Shown: positions 9,301 to 18,556 of the stretch, in pieces
How the letters are laid out: each line of letters opens with the position of its first letter
Numbering within the stretch: the stretch's first letter is position 1
Assembly: GCF_015999265.1 (NCBI RefSeq)
Contig: NZ_JAEAGR010000012.1
Location: 62,001-126,000 of the forward strand
Reading direction: 5' to 3'
DNA: 64,000 bases
Origin: Mobilitalea sibirica
GTDB lineage: Bacteria > Bacillota > Clostridia > Lachnospirales > Lachnospiraceae
Notes under the pieces: generated by a model
What the model was told of the DNA's origin: nothing
Seen by the model: the letters and a program-made list of their open reading frames with translations, nothing else
Database searches by the model: none
Translations under genes and position numbers: made by a program

Positions 9301-10382
9301 TCATTAAAATCAATCAGATTCTTCTCGTCCTTTTTCTTCGCAAACTCCTCCATAAAATCCTGAGTGAGTTCAAACAAAACCTGCATTACCGGGCGGACAG
9401 CCTGCAGATCCTTTAACATCTCCTCGGGTGACTGGAAGAAATATTGACCGGCCAGATCCTTGATACCCTTTTTTACCTCTTCCCTTAATGCCTTGACCTT
9501 GTCCTTCAGCCATGGATAAACTCCATCCTCTTTCTTGCCGGATAATCTGGCATAGGTGATATCCTGCATCAGCGTATAATAATCCTGAAATGAGCTTGCT
9601 TTTTTTAGCTTCTCCAGTAACTCCCGGTCAGCAACCAAAGCGGTATTATAAGCCAACGGTCCACCGGGACCATTACATACTTCAATCGCCTTAGCATTAA
9701 TCTTTTGTAGATCGCCAATTAAAACTACAACATTCGCTAGCAACTCCTGAATCCAAGTCGAAGCATTCATATCCTCTAAGGAATCCACCTCAAACATCCT
9801 TAGTTTATCTTGAAGCCATTCCTTCGGCCAAGGATCACTCATAGCAAATTGATAGAGCATAAGAATAAGCTCTTCCACCGGCGCATCGGATTTTGAATGA
9901 GAATAACTTTCGATAAACTCATGAAAATCCTCTCTTCCCTCTTCGTACCAACGCTCCAATACGCTGGATATTACATCCCCTTTCATAAGGGTGATTTCCG
10001 ATTCTTCTGCAATTTTAAAAGAAGGGTCAAGATCAATCCGGTGAAAATAATTACGAATAACATTGAGACAAAAGCTATGTATTGTAGTGATTTGTGCACT
10101 TTGAAGCAGGGAAAGCTGCTTTTGCAGATGTTCATTGTCCGGTTCCTCAAGAAGCTTTTTGTCAAGGGCTTTTCCAATTCGGTCTCTCATCTGGGCTGCC
10201 GCAGCATTGGTAAAGGTTACAACTAGAAGACGATCTATGTCCATAGGCGCATCTCCCTCTGATATCATCGTAATGATACGTTCCACTAATACAGCCGTCT
10301 TTCCTGAGCCGGCTGCTGCCGAAACCAATAAATTCTTGTTCCTTGTATCGATTACTTTCTGTTGTGCCTTAGTCCAAGCCAT
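6384..10382 (-). CDS. addA: ATP-dependent helicase/nuclease subunit A
   Basis: 1332 residues, slightly longer than usual. AddA is the UvrD-like helicase and 3'-strand nuclease of the AddAB (RecBCD-like) complex that processes double-strand breaks for recombination. Visible motifs: WTKAQQKVID Q-motif, Walker A SAAAGSGKTAVLVERI (near residue 20), DEYQDSN (motif II), VGDVKQSIYKFR (III), LDKNFRSR (IV), MSIHKSKGLEFPVVF (V), RVFYVAMTRAKEKL (VI), and the C-terminal RecB-type nuclease GIIDVFFEEEDGLVLLDYKS. A Ser/Asp/Glu-rich insert encoded at about 8660-8762 is unusual. The ATG at 10382 gives the canonical N-terminus; the upstream in-frame ATG adds 15 unrelated residues. addB lies upstream on the same strand. 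Confidence 0.97.
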   Translation of the reverse strand: MAWTKAQQKVIDTRNKNLLVSAAAGSGKTAVLVERIITMISEGDAPMDIDRLLVVTFTNAAAAQMRDRIGKALDKKLLEEPDNEHLQKQLSLLQSAQITTIHSFCLNVIRNYFHRIDLDPSFKIAEESEITLMKGDVISSVLERWYEEGREDFHEFIESYSHSKSDAPVEELILMLYQFAMSDPWPKEWLQDKLRMFEVDSLEDMNASTWIQELLANVVVLIGDLQKINAKAIEVCNGPGGPLAYNTALVADRELLEKLKKASSFQDYYTLMQDITYARLSGKKEDGVYPWLKDKVKALREEVKKGIKDLAGQYFFQSPEEMLKDLQAVRPVMQVLFELTQDFMEEFAKKKDEKNLIDFNDLEHFALKILVEEKENTKVPSLAALEISEQFEEIMIDEYQDSNLVQETILKAISREHLGIANRFMVGDVKQSIYKFRLAMPEIFLNKYKCYSTEDILPSGEVNPNQRIDLDKNFRSRRVVLDCVNVIFEQIMTEAVGDITYDTAASLKYGELFEELLANAENKSLIVHENISTKVFEETVVEKSDTEKFNKEESDTEETHTEQSDAEKYDYIDRISNHVELILVTEEERKASKEQEGNPSGMEHSIDYESDSVMEEEDAEAIVYTKKELEARAIAKRIKELVDPENGLQLFDRDSLTHYKATYKDIVILLRSMSGWSEILVNTLMQEGIPAYADTGTGYFQTIEIMTVLNMLRIIDNPRQDIPLTGVLYSPIVGLTTTQLAMIRASHRIGSMYTAVNAYVREGSDVELCEKLEEFITQLGSFRRMVKYIPIHELILEVLEKTGYYYYVLAMPGGDRRKANIDMLVSQAVRFEKGSYTGLFHFIRYMEKLHKYEVDFGEASTSGEQDNTVRIMSIHKSKGLEFPVVFVAGLSKQFNTQDLRNQIVLHSEYGVGPEYIDSKNRTKIPTLLKKVIQKKVQIENMGEELRVFYVAMTRAKEKLIMTGYLKSRDELVKKDFSFYEIMSSKSYLDLILPAIMNKLSGLTDQLGQSGCCQIDDFIIRILHKDEFLQEELIKQVFLSKDEEELNSLNPEQVYNTDIREEIKTRFNFIYPYKNAASLRVKMTVSELKKLGQFLDEEQSENLYLELNKDNSNGITPFLSDEGAVVSTSPEADSSEEVISELVEPELEATIPEFLKDQETVTSGTDRGTLYHKVLELMDLNDIRSKEELSLQLNDMVKRKQLKTEEVKKLKQDYIFKFIQSDVAERMRIAQAKGKLYKEKQFVMGIPADEIQKDLDSNELILIQGIIDVFFEEEDGLVLLDYKSDRLDEESLFVKRYQVQLQYYRKALEQILKKKVKEMIIYSLYLGKEIRID

Positions 10383-10712
10383 AGATCCACCAGCTTCCCT
10401 TCTATCTGTGTATAATATCTGTATCATAATAAATATTACATGTTATTTTTCATGTATGTTTCAATTTTATATCACCTTTGCAATTTATCAAAACACATGA
10501 AATCCTACCTAGTATGTATAGAATAACCAGTCCATTTACTTATTGTGTTAACCAACTTAAGTATATAATCATTCTATTATTTTTATATTCCCTTTATATG
10601 CATGTAAGATATACCATACAATGACCGGTTTTGCTCAACCTAATGCTTGCATATTACAAAAGAGCTTTTAACAAATCTGTCCTTCGCTAAACTAATTCTA
10701 CAAGATATTATG
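10383..10712. other. 330 bp gap between addB and addA
   Basis: Unusually long for the addBA pair, which often overlap. It is AT-rich, with no ORF, no strong hairpin and no promoter I would stand behind. It could hold a separate promoter for addA. Confidence 0.4.
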
Positions 10713-13700
10713 TTATTGCTCATCTCCCCAGATTTCTGCTTTGATTTCCTCCACAGATTTCTTTTCAAGATTTCGGTATGCATGTCCTGGCAATCTTAAA
10801 TCAAAACCGCAGGCACTTTTATACTCACAGTAATCACAGGCAGTGCGGTTACCCATGCGATAGGGATTTAACCTGGTGTCCCCCTCAAGGATCTGCTTCC
10901 CATCCTCCACCAATTTTTGATTTACATAGGAGGCTAAGGAAGATAGCTGTTCCTTCTTAACCGTAGCAGAGCGCTTATTAAGCTCCCCTTCCTTATTGGT
11001 CTCGACTTGGATAATGTCCGATTTTACGCTAGCCCGTAAGCCCCCATCGGGTCCTGCCAGCTTTTGATCCATTAAACCGATAATCTGCTTATCTTCATTG
11101 ATTAGTCCGTTCATCTTAAGGCTTTTAAATATCTCATCCTCTGCCTGTTCCGATTTCGCCACGATCGGATCATCAATATGATAATAGAAGATACCGGAAG
11201 GAACAATCTCCTTGTCCTGATACTTCTTCTTCAGATATTCTATAGCTGCACTAAGGTACACAGCTAATTGCTGCTGAAGTCCGTAATATACGCTTCCGAT
11301 ATCAAAGGTGGTATTGCCGGATTTGTAATCAATCACCCGAACATAGACCTTATCGTCTTCCTCATATAGATCCAATCGATCAATACGTCCGGTAAGAGCC
11401 ATAATCGGGTCGGGGATGTGATAAAATGCCATCTCATAAGCCATCGGTTCAAATGCTCCCTGTTTGATCTGGTTACACAGAGCCCATAAGGTACGAATGG
11501 TAATCCGTTCAATTCTTTTAATGATATATTCATTTCGTTTGTTACTTTTTAAGAAGCTGTTCTCATAATCCTCTACGGCCTTTGCCACACTCTCAATTGC
11601 CCACGCAGTACGAACTTCTTCCGGTATTGTATGCCAGGTATATTCACTCAAGCTAATCCGCTTTGAGAATGCATCAATCGCATTATGAAATATATTACCG
11701 ATGTCCGGAACAGCCAACTTATATTCCCGTCTTTCCTCCAAAGACAAACCATAGGTCATAAAATGAGCAAAAGCACAACCGGCATATCGCTCCAGTCTTG
11801 TTACGCTTCCCTTTAACTCCTCACCATACAATAATCTGGCTGCCTCCTTAGAGATTCCGTTTTCTTTATTGATATAAAACGCTCCCTGCATCAGCTTATG
11901 AAGCATGCGGTTGGTTTCCTCCCCTTGGCGGTAATAAAGAAATAATTCTTTCCATAAATCAGAAACCTTATTCCCATGATCTTCTCGTAATCCATGGGCC
12001 AGGTAGGAGATACCGTCATCCCTTAAAATATACTCCAAATCTTCCTTCGTCTCATCTTCATTTATAATCTTAATCTTAGGAAACAAAGATTTTAGTTTAC
12101 CGATCAAAAAGGATGGATTAACGGATTTTCCTTCTCCGTTCACCTTATGATACGTTATGTATAGCCTGTCCTTTGGTTTCGTCATATTCAGATAGATATA
12201 AAACTGTTCTGTAAAGGCCTGTTGTCTCTTGGTTGGTGCTAATTCTATCTCGTGACTACATAATAGTTCTCTTTCACTGTCGGATAAAATGCCTCCGCTT
12301 CCGATGGCCTTTGGTATCATTCCTTCATTAACACCGATAAAAAACAGTACCTTGATATCCTTCAATCTGGTTCTTTGGGTATCACCGACAACGATTTCAT
12401 CCACTCCGGGAGGAATTAAACCTACCGTTGCCTCCACAAGACCGGTTTCTATAATCTCCCCAAATTCTTTGAGGGTCAGATGCTCAGAACCCAGCAGTAG
12501 AACAATCTGATCATACAGCTCAATAACAATGCGATATATCTGTTCGTATTCCTTCGCTAATAAAGGCTGATTCGTATTGTTGAATTCTTCTCTGTATACC
12601 AGAAGCTTTCGTTCTATATCAAGTCGAATTCCTAACTCATATAAAGCAGTGGTATAATCCTTACAGGTTAAATCCCTGTCTTTCAAAACCTCATAAAGGG
12701 GCTGGATTTCTTTAACTAGCTTTGCTCTGATGGCATTGATACGTTCCAGGTCAATTGGTTCTTTACTCCGGTAAGCTCTGGAAAAGTTCTCTAGGTATCG
12801 TTTACTTCCCCGAATACCTGTAGCTAGGATATAGTTTTCCAATAAATCAATCTCTTCTTCTATAAGTTCCGATAATCCGGTTCTAAGATAACGGAACACA
12901 CTTTCATAGCTGTAATCCTCCGCTACAATTGCAATCGAGGAACGTAAAAGTTCTGCAAACGGATTACCGAGTATCTTCTTTTTATAATCTATAAAGCATG
13001 GCATTCCTGCCTGTAAAAACATTCGTTTTGCGATTCGTCCATAGGTCTCTATATCCCCGGTCACCACAGCGATATCCTGATAACGGTATCCTTTTTCCCT
13101 GATCAGGGTTTTAATCTCTCTGATCACATAAGAAACCTCCATCTCCGTATCTTTCGTTGCATGAATACTGATCTCATCCTGCTCATCCTCATAGCTTTCA
13201 TAAGGATAACGGAATAAATTATGCTCTAAGGATGCCAGGGCAGGAGACCTTAGGAACCGATAAGGTACCTTACTATCACTTCTTGCATCTGCATAAACCG
13301 GATATTCGATAGGGATATCATTTTCCTTAGCAATATGATACAACTTGGTAATCGTCTTTTTACTAAGGCTAAATATCTGATGCTCCAAAGCTTTTCCTTC
13401 CAAAGTTTCTCTTGGATCGATGGTAACTGTCACCATCACCTTCTTCGCATATGCCATCATTTTCTCCAGAAGTTTATATTGACATGGGGTAAAGCCGGTA
13501 AAACCATCCAAGCAGATCACACTGTTTCTCAGCCACTCAGAACGGTCGATTACCTTATTTAAGACCACCAGAACTTCCTCAGCGGTAATATAGCGTTCCT
13601 TCATATAAGTCTTAAAACCCTCATAGATTGTAAGGATATCATGAAGCTTCGCTTTTAATAACGTTTTTTTCTCCGATATTTCCATCAATTTATCAAAATC

Positions 13701-14111
13701 CTCAGGTCCGATATTATATTGATAAAACTCAGACAGTAAGGACTTAAGCTCATTAATAAATCCCAACTTATGTACATTGGAACCAAATAAAACCAAGTCT
13801 TTCTTTTTCTCTGCTACTACTTTACGAATCACCATGCTTTTACCGGTATCCTCTAAAATCGGGTATTCCTCTCCCCCAATTTCATCAAAAATCCTGTATG
13901 CAAAGCGCAAAAAACTTAAGATATCCACATTCATGACTCCGTGGTCCGGATGCATGGCTACGATATCCTTCTGCGTCTGCAGGGTAAACTGTTCCGGTAC
14001 AATAACTAGATAGTTTGTCTCTGTGTTTATTTTTGATTGTTCAATCACTTCACGGTATAACTGATAGGATTTGCCTGACCCGGCACTTCCAAGAAACAAT
14101 TGTAAGGACAT
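10713..14111 (-). CDS. addB: ATP-dependent helicase/deoxyribonuclease subunit B
   Basis: 1132 residues. Partner of AddA; it recognises recombination hotspot sequences and cuts the 5' strand. It has the N-terminal P-loop LGSAGSGKSYQL (residues 7-18), a helicase-like middle domain, and a C-terminal RecB-type nuclease (GRIDRLDLYEEDDKV...VIDYKSG). Four cysteines for the [4Fe-4S] staple are present: one in YAGCAFAHF and three in the terminal ACDYCEYKSACGF. The start at 14111 follows GGAGGG with proper spacing and gives the usual MSLQLFLG N-terminus. A frame extension upstream to 14246 is an artefact overlapping the divergent gene. Confidence 0.97.
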   Translation of the reverse strand: MSLQLFLGSAGSGKSYQLYREVIEQSKINTETNYLVIVPEQFTLQTQKDIVAMHPDHGVMNVDILSFLRFAYRIFDEIGGEEYPILEDTGKSMVIRKVVAEKKKDLVLFGSNVHKLGFINELKSLLSEFYQYNIGPEDFDKLMEISEKKTLLKAKLHDILTIYEGFKTYMKERYITAEEVLVVLNKVIDRSEWLRNSVICLDGFTGFTPCQYKLLEKMMAYAKKVMVTVTIDPRETLEGKALEHQIFSLSKKTITKLYHIAKENDIPIEYPVYADARSDSKVPYRFLRSPALASLEHNLFRYPYESYEDEQDEISIHATKDTEMEVSYVIREIKTLIREKGYRYQDIAVVTGDIETYGRIAKRMFLQAGMPCFIDYKKKILGNPFAELLRSSIAIVAEDYSYESVFRYLRTGLSELIEEEIDLLENYILATGIRGSKRYLENFSRAYRSKEPIDLERINAIRAKLVKEIQPLYEVLKDRDLTCKDYTTALYELGIRLDIERKLLVYREEFNNTNQPLLAKEYEQIYRIVIELYDQIVLLLGSEHLTLKEFGEIIETGLVEATVGLIPPGVDEIVVGDTQRTRLKDIKVLFFIGVNEGMIPKAIGSGGILSDSERELLCSHEIELAPTKRQQAFTEQFYIYLNMTKPKDRLYITYHKVNGEGKSVNPSFLIGKLKSLFPKIKIINEDETKEDLEYILRDDGISYLAHGLREDHGNKVSDLWKELFLYYRQGEETNRMLHKLMQGAFYINKENGISKEAARLLYGEELKGSVTRLERYAGCAFAHFMTYGLSLEERREYKLAVPDIGNIFHNAIDAFSKRISLSEYTWHTIPEEVRTAWAIESVAKAVEDYENSFLKSNKRNEYIIKRIERITIRTLWALCNQIKQGAFEPMAYEMAFYHIPDPIMALTGRIDRLDLYEEDDKVYVRVIDYKSGNTTFDIGSVYYGLQQQLAVYLSAAIEYLKKKYQDKEIVPSGIFYYHIDDPIVAKSEQAEDEIFKSLKMNGLINEDKQIIGLMDQKLAGPDGGLRASVKSDIIQVETNKEGELNKRSATVKKEQLSSLASYVNQKLVEDGKQILEGDTRLNPYRMGNRTACDYCEYKSACGFDLRLPGHAYRNLEKKSVEEIKAEIWGDEQ

Positions 14112-14216
14112 AAAATATCCCTCCATCATTGGAATTAATTTGCATAAATTATTCACGTGTTTAATAATATATAATAAGATTAAGACAAAGAAGCAAATCA
14201 TGCTCGGAGGATAGAT

Positions 14217-14663
14217 ATGGCAAAGACAAAAATAGTCGTTATCCAATTAAAAGAAATTATATATACGGTAATCTTTGTAGCATTAGGTATTCTTTTGATC
14301 CTACTCCTAATCTCCATGTTCTGGCCGGATAAGAATGAGAGTGCGCCAACTTCCGGCAATCTATACACACCGGGGAAATGGACCTCCTCCATTGAATTAA
14401 AAGATGCTGCAATTAATTTGGAGGTTGTACTGGATAAGGACCATATTAATTCCGTACAGTTAATTAACATGGACGAAACCGTAACCACAATGTATCCCCT
14501 CGTACAGCCCGCCTTAGAAGAAATTGCCCTGCAATTATACAATGACGTTCCGATTGACCAAGTAAAGCTTTCCGAGGACAGCCGATATACCCAGACGCTA
14601 CTGGTTGAAGCCATTAAAACTGTGCTTGATAAAGCCAGTGCCACAGCAACGCCGACACCTTAA
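14217..14663 (+). CDS. Membrane-anchored protein with FMN-binding-like domain
   Basis: 148 residues, one transmembrane helix at about residues 13-34 and an outward domain. The segment YTPGKWTSSIELKDAAINLE followed by VVLDKDHINSVQLINMDET resembles the repeat unit of extracytoplasmic FMN-binding domains (growth of a beta sheet with a Gly-x-Tyr start), but the flavin-attachment Thr signature is not evident. It ends in a Thr/Pro-rich tail. SD CGGAGG is present. It is divergent from addB, with only 105 bases between the two starts, so they share a control region. Function unknown. Confidence 0.7.
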   Translation: MAKTKIVVIQLKEIIYTVIFVALGILLILLLISMFWPDKNESAPTSGNLYTPGKWTSSIELKDAAINLEVVLDKDHINSVQLINMDETVTTMYPLVQPALEEIALQLYNDVPIDQVKLSEDSRYTQTLLVEAIKTVLDKASATATPTP

Positions 14664-14685
14664 TACTTACATAGCACCTTTCAGG

Positions 14686-14731
14686 GGATGCTGTAAAGCT
14701 TACTACCTCCGTAATGAGCTTTACAGCATCC
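14686..14731. terminator. Hairpin downstream of the small membrane protein gene
   Basis: GGATGCTGTAAAGCT and AGCTTTACAGCATCC form a perfect 15 bp stem around a 16-base loop. No T tract follows, so termination efficiency is unclear. Confidence 0.55.
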
Positions 14732-14869
14732 TCAATCGCTTAGGCACATATTTATATGAAAACTAAATTTGTGTACTTACCGTAATGTTCGGCCATCTCC
14801 AAATTAACAATTCATAGTCAAATCTGCACTTCTTAATTAATTCTTTTATGGTCGGAAACGTTGCATGTT

Positions 14870-15754
14870 TTAATCCGTAAGATACTTCTCATAGGGGGAT
14901 GTTTCATTCATAAATATCATACCTATAATACCGGGACCCGTATGGGCTCCGATGGCACATCCCACATAATTATCCAGATAGGATCTACACCCATAGGTAT
15001 TACTTAGCTGTTCCTTCATAATCTCCATAGTTTTCGCATCATCACCATGGGCAATTCCAATGGTCTGTTTCTCAAGGTTTTTTCCCCGTTCACCTACGAT
15101 TTCTATCAGTCGTTTTAATGATTTTTGCCTTCCCCGAACCTTTTCTATTGATTCTAATGCTCCGACATCATTCACCTGTATAATCGGCTTAATATCCAGT
15201 AAACTTCCTGCAATTGCCGATGTCTTACTAAGTCTTCCACCTTTTAAAAGATACTCCAGAGTGTTCACAGTAAAAATATGCTCCATATGCTCACAGTGCC
15301 AATGAATACCGTCAATAATCTCCTGCTTGGAAGCTCCATTCTTTTGCATCATTAAAGCATAATAGGTAGCCAGACCAAAGCCTAGGGATGCACACTTCGA
15401 ATCAATAATGGTTAAATCAAAATCTGGATATTCTTCTAATAACTCCGTCTTAGCTATGTTAGCTGCATTATATGTACCTGCTATTCCAGTGGAAAAGCAG
15501 ATATAAATCACTTCATCCTTTGCCTTAGCATAAGGAAGGAAATTATCATAAAACATCTGTGAGTTGATATGATAGGTTTTAATATCTTTACCGCTGCGTA
15601 AAATATCATAAAATTCCTCAGGAAAGATGGTACTACCGTCAAAGTAATCCTTCTCATCAATAACAACCGGTGTTGGTATTACATGAAGATTGTATTTTTC
15701 TATCACCCATTTGGGGGTGTCGGATGCCGAATCCGTAATTATCCTAAGTGCCAT
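14870..15754 (-). CDS. DegV family fatty-acid-binding protein
   Basis: 294 residues, full DegV length. It starts with the family hallmark RIITDSASDTPKWV, followed by the IPTPVVIDEKDYFDG strand, the TGIAGTYNAA motif and GGRLSKT, which form the fatty-acid carboxylate-binding cleft. Family members (FakB type) bind acyl chains and present them to a FakA kinase. No fakA is adjacent here. SD GGAGG lies seven bases before the ATG. The gene is alone between hairpin-flanked neighbours. Confidence 0.9.
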   Translation of the reverse strand: MALRIITDSASDTPKWVIEKYNLHVIPTPVVIDEKDYFDGSTIFPEEFYDILRSGKDIKTYHINSQMFYDNFLPYAKAKDEVIYICFSTGIAGTYNAANIAKTELLEEYPDFDLTIIDSKCASLGFGLATYYALMMQKNGASKQEIIDGIHWHCEHMEHIFTVNTLEYLLKGGRLSKTSAIAGSLLDIKPIIQVNDVGALESIEKVRGRQKSLKRLIEIVGERGKNLEKQTIGIAHGDDAKTMEIMKEQLSNTYGCRSYLDNYVGCAIGAHTGPGIIGMIFMNETSPYEKYLTD

Positions 15755-15924
15755 ATTAAACCTCCATTATCAATTTGTCTTTTGTCTCAACTTCATATCT
15801 TGTCATAATTTAATTTTTCTATATTTTTACTTGATTATTTATTTTTATCTCTTTATCTTTTTTTCTTAACCTCATTATCACATCTATTACTTTATCTAGC
15901 TATTATAATTTCTATCATTGACTA

Positions 15925-17856
15925 TTATAGTTCCTCCAATTCCTTTAACCACATAGCTGCAGATGCATCACTAGGCATCCGCAAATCTCCTCGTGGAGAC
16001 ACAGAGACACTACCCACCTTCGGTCCATCCGGAAGACAAGAGCGCTTATACTGTTGAGAAAAGAATCGGCGGTAAAATACCTTTAACCATTTTAATATTA
16101 CTTCATCCCCATAGGTACCTGCAAATGCAATTTTTGCTAAGCGGTATACCTTCCTCGGTTCAAAACCGAAACGTAAAATATAATAAAGAAAGAAATCATG
16201 AAGCTCATAGGGTCCCACGATATCCTCTGTTTTTTGCATAATCTCTCCGTCCTTTGGCGGAAGAAGCTCAGGGCTTACCGGGGTACTCAAGATATCCGTT
16301 AAGACTTCCTTTAATTTTTGATTATCGGAAATCTTTCCAAAGTACTCCACCAAAAAACGTACCAGGGTTTTAGGAACCGATGCGTTCACACCATACATAG
16401 ACATATGATCTCCGTTATAAGTAGCCCATCCTAAGGCTAGTTCTGACATATCCCCGGTACCTACAACAAAACCATTGTATTTTCCTGCAATATCCATCAG
16501 AACCTGGGTCCGCTCTCTTGCTTGAGAGTTTTCATAGGTGAGATCATGTTGATTGAGATCGTGACCGATATCCCGAAAATGTAATTCGACCGCCTCCCCT
16601 ATGGGAATTTCAAGTAACGTTGTTCCGATACATTGTGTTAAGGCAATCGAATTCCGATAAGTACGGTCGGTTGTTCCAAAGCAAGGCATCGTAACCGTTA
16701 TGATTCCCTTTTTATCTAATCCCAGCATTTCAAAAGCCTTCTGGGTAACCAAGAGTGCCAGAGTAGAATCAAGTCCTCCCGATATTCCCAGTACCACATG
16801 TTTGGCTCCGACGTTTTCGATTCTGGTTTTTAAGCCTCTGGCCTGTATCTGTATAATATCCCGACACCTCTTTTCCCTGTTTGAAAGATCAGAGGGAACG
16901 AACGGTGCAGGATCAATATATCTGGTTAATTCAAGTAACGGTAATTCATAATCTTTAGCATCCTCAAGAAAGGAAAATGAAACCTGTACATGCTTCGCGG
17001 TGTCTTGACCCAGATAGGTATTCATACGCCTGCGTTCATTTCGAAGCTTAATAAGATCCAGTTCCGTAAGAATCATACCGTTTTCAAAGGGTACGGACTC
17101 CTTCAGGATAATTCCGTTTTCCGCTATCAGATTATGCCCTGCAAAGACCAGATCCGTAGTCGATTCACCTTCACCGGCATCGGAATAGATATAGCCGCAG
17201 ACTAATCTGGCAGACTGGCTTTTCACCAATGCTCTGCGAAAATCATCCTTACCGGTTAATTCATCACTGGCAGAAAGATTCGCAATCAACGTAGCTCCGG
17301 CAACACAATGAGAAATGCCCGGTGATAATGGAATCCAAAGATCTTCGCAGATTTCAACTCCCAATATAAACTCCGGCATATCTTTACACTGAAATAAAAG
17401 CCTTGATCCGAAATAAACTTCCTGCCCTAAGAATTCCACTAATACCGGATCTTTCATTCCCGAGGTAAAATGTCTTGCCTCGTAAAACTCCGTATAATTA
17501 GGAATACTCATCTTAGGCACCAAGCCAAGCACCCTTCCTCCTTGAATGACTGCCGCTGTGTTATAGAGCTTTCCTTTGTAATAATACGGAAATCCCACCA
17601 CGATCACCGGTTCCTTGCCTTCGCTAAACACTTTAATACGTTCCACCTGCTTTAGGGCACTTCGCAGTAACGTATCCTGTAAAAATAAATCCCCACAGGT
17701 ATAACCGGTAACACAGAGTTCGGGAAATACGATCAACTTAACCCCTTGGTCCTGTGCTATCTGAATTAACTCCATGATCTTTGTAGCATTATAGTCACAA
17801 TCTGCCACTTTAATTACGGGAGTTGCGGCAGCAACCCTAATAAACCCGTCCTTCAT
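15925..17856 (-). CDS. nadE: Glutamine-dependent NAD+ synthetase
   Basis: 643 residues, the two-domain type. The N-terminal nitrilase-like glutaminase has the Glu46-Lys115-Cys170 triad (VFPELCVTGY, LVPKMSIPNY, GVEICEDLW). The C-terminal ammonia-dependent synthetase has the PP-loop GISGGLDSTLA and the adenylate region GTGDMSELALGW. It converts nicotinic acid adenine dinucleotide to NAD+ with ammonia from glutamine. SD AGGAGG precedes the ATG. Monocistronic as far as can be seen. Confidence 0.96.
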   Translation of the reverse strand: MKDGFIRVAAATPVIKVADCDYNATKIMELIQIAQDQGVKLIVFPELCVTGYTCGDLFLQDTLLRSALKQVERIKVFSEGKEPVIVVGFPYYYKGKLYNTAAVIQGGRVLGLVPKMSIPNYTEFYEARHFTSGMKDPVLVEFLGQEVYFGSRLLFQCKDMPEFILGVEICEDLWIPLSPGISHCVAGATLIANLSASDELTGKDDFRRALVKSQSARLVCGYIYSDAGEGESTTDLVFAGHNLIAENGIILKESVPFENGMILTELDLIKLRNERRRMNTYLGQDTAKHVQVSFSFLEDAKDYELPLLELTRYIDPAPFVPSDLSNREKRCRDIIQIQARGLKTRIENVGAKHVVLGISGGLDSTLALLVTQKAFEMLGLDKKGIITVTMPCFGTTDRTYRNSIALTQCIGTTLLEIPIGEAVELHFRDIGHDLNQHDLTYENSQARERTQVLMDIAGKYNGFVVGTGDMSELALGWATYNGDHMSMYGVNASVPKTLVRFLVEYFGKISDNQKLKEVLTDILSTPVSPELLPPKDGEIMQKTEDIVGPYELHDFFLYYILRFGFEPRKVYRLAKIAFAGTYGDEVILKWLKVFYRRFFSQQYKRSCLPDGPKVGSVSVSPRGDLRMPSDASAAMWLKELEEL

Positions 17857-18130
17857 AGCCTGCCTCCTACTTATATCTTAGAAAAACAATATTTATTTCG
17901 TTCTATAATTTGCAATTCATTATATTAAGTATAACACCAATTCTACCCATCCTATATCAATTTTAGATATAAATTTATTTTGATGGTGTTTTTATCGTCT
18001 TAGATACTTATGAATCTGTTTTTTACGTATCATTTATGAATGAAATATGTACTTTCTTAATGCTCATTATAGTTATCCTGTTAAGAAAAAACAAGAAAAA
18101 TCTTTGATATTGGGTAATTAAGGCAGAACA

Positions 18131-18266
18131 AAGAGTTTGCCTTGGCAAACTCTCGCGCCGAGCGCGATCGGTAAAACCGACAAAATTCCTTACGCGCGAG
18201 TGTGCATCCTACCTGGAAGGTTTTTATTATGTAGGAAATTCGGAGAAATTTCCTACATAATAAAAA
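18131..18266. repeat. Cluster of hairpins downstream of the 6S RNA gene
   Basis: Holds GAGTTTGCC-TT-GGCAAACTC (18131-18150), a GC-rich segment CGCGCCGAGCGCG, the phrase GCGCGAGTGTGCATCC, and a perfect 20 bp palindromic pair at 18221-18240 and 18247-18266 beginning TTTTTATTATGTAGG. The last stem has A/T runs on both flanks and could terminate in both directions. A close variant of the GCGCGAGTGTGCATCC phrase recurs at about 47420. Confidence 0.65.
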
Positions 18267-18285
18267 AAGCGGCCGAAGCCGCCTT
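18262..18285 (-). terminator. Terminator of the 6S RNA gene
   Basis: On the minus strand GGCGGC-TTCG-GCCGC is followed by seven T, a textbook intrinsic terminator with a stable UUCG tetraloop, about 20 bases after the closing stem of the 6S RNA. Its T tract overlaps the adjacent palindrome. Confidence 0.85.
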
Positions 18286-18302
18286 CCTCTTTAGTAAAAA
18301 TA

Positions 18303-18484
18303 TTATACCCGAAATGCCGTTTCCTGTATTTTGACTCCTAGCTAAGCTAGGTGGGTAACCGCACATAAGCTTCTGCCTTCCGCTGCAAACGGCGGCCTGA
18401 CATCCACTTATAGATGTAGGAATCCCGTATTACATCATGTAGGTTCAAAATAACAGGAGTGTCGCACATCTCAGGACTATTTCT
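18303..18484 (-). ncRNA. ssrS: 6S RNA
   Basis: About 180 nt, the usual size. The 5' part AGTCCTGAGATGTGCGACAC resembles the start of Bacillus 6S-1, and the 3' part ACGGCATTTCGGGTAT resembles the conserved 6S end. Their ends pair as CCTGAGATG with CATTTCGGG (nine pairs including G-U), making the closing stem. Between them are paired arms flanking a central region (GGAAGGCAGAAGC, GCGGTTACCCACC, then the CTAGCTTAGCTAG hairpin), consistent with the large open bubble that mimics melted promoter DNA and binds sigma-A holoenzyme. A strong promoter and terminator frame it. The call rests on structure, size and recalled family resemblance. Confidence 0.8.
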
Positions 18485-18490
18485 AAATTT

Positions 18491-18519
18491 ATTATAACCT
18501 ATCATATGTGAATTTTCAA
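18491..18519 (-). promoter_or_regulatory. Promoter of 6S RNA
   Basis: TTGAAA (18519-18514), a 17-base spacer and TATAAT (18496-18491), a near-consensus sigma-A promoter. Initiation is expected about seven bases downstream, at the start of the 6S closing stem. Confidence 0.85.
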
Positions 18520-18556
18520 GGTATTTATCCTATAATCTGTATGGTATATCCTAGAA

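Noticed and set aside
10428-10500. AddA N-terminal extension and upstream shadow ORFs on the opposite strand
   Set aside because: The first canonical AddA residues begin at the ATG at 10382, which has an SD; the opposite-strand frame is the antisense of the P-loop region.
18137-18334. 65-residue plus-strand ORF
   Set aside because: It crosses a series of hairpins and the antisense of the 6S RNA terminator; composition is due to the palindromes.
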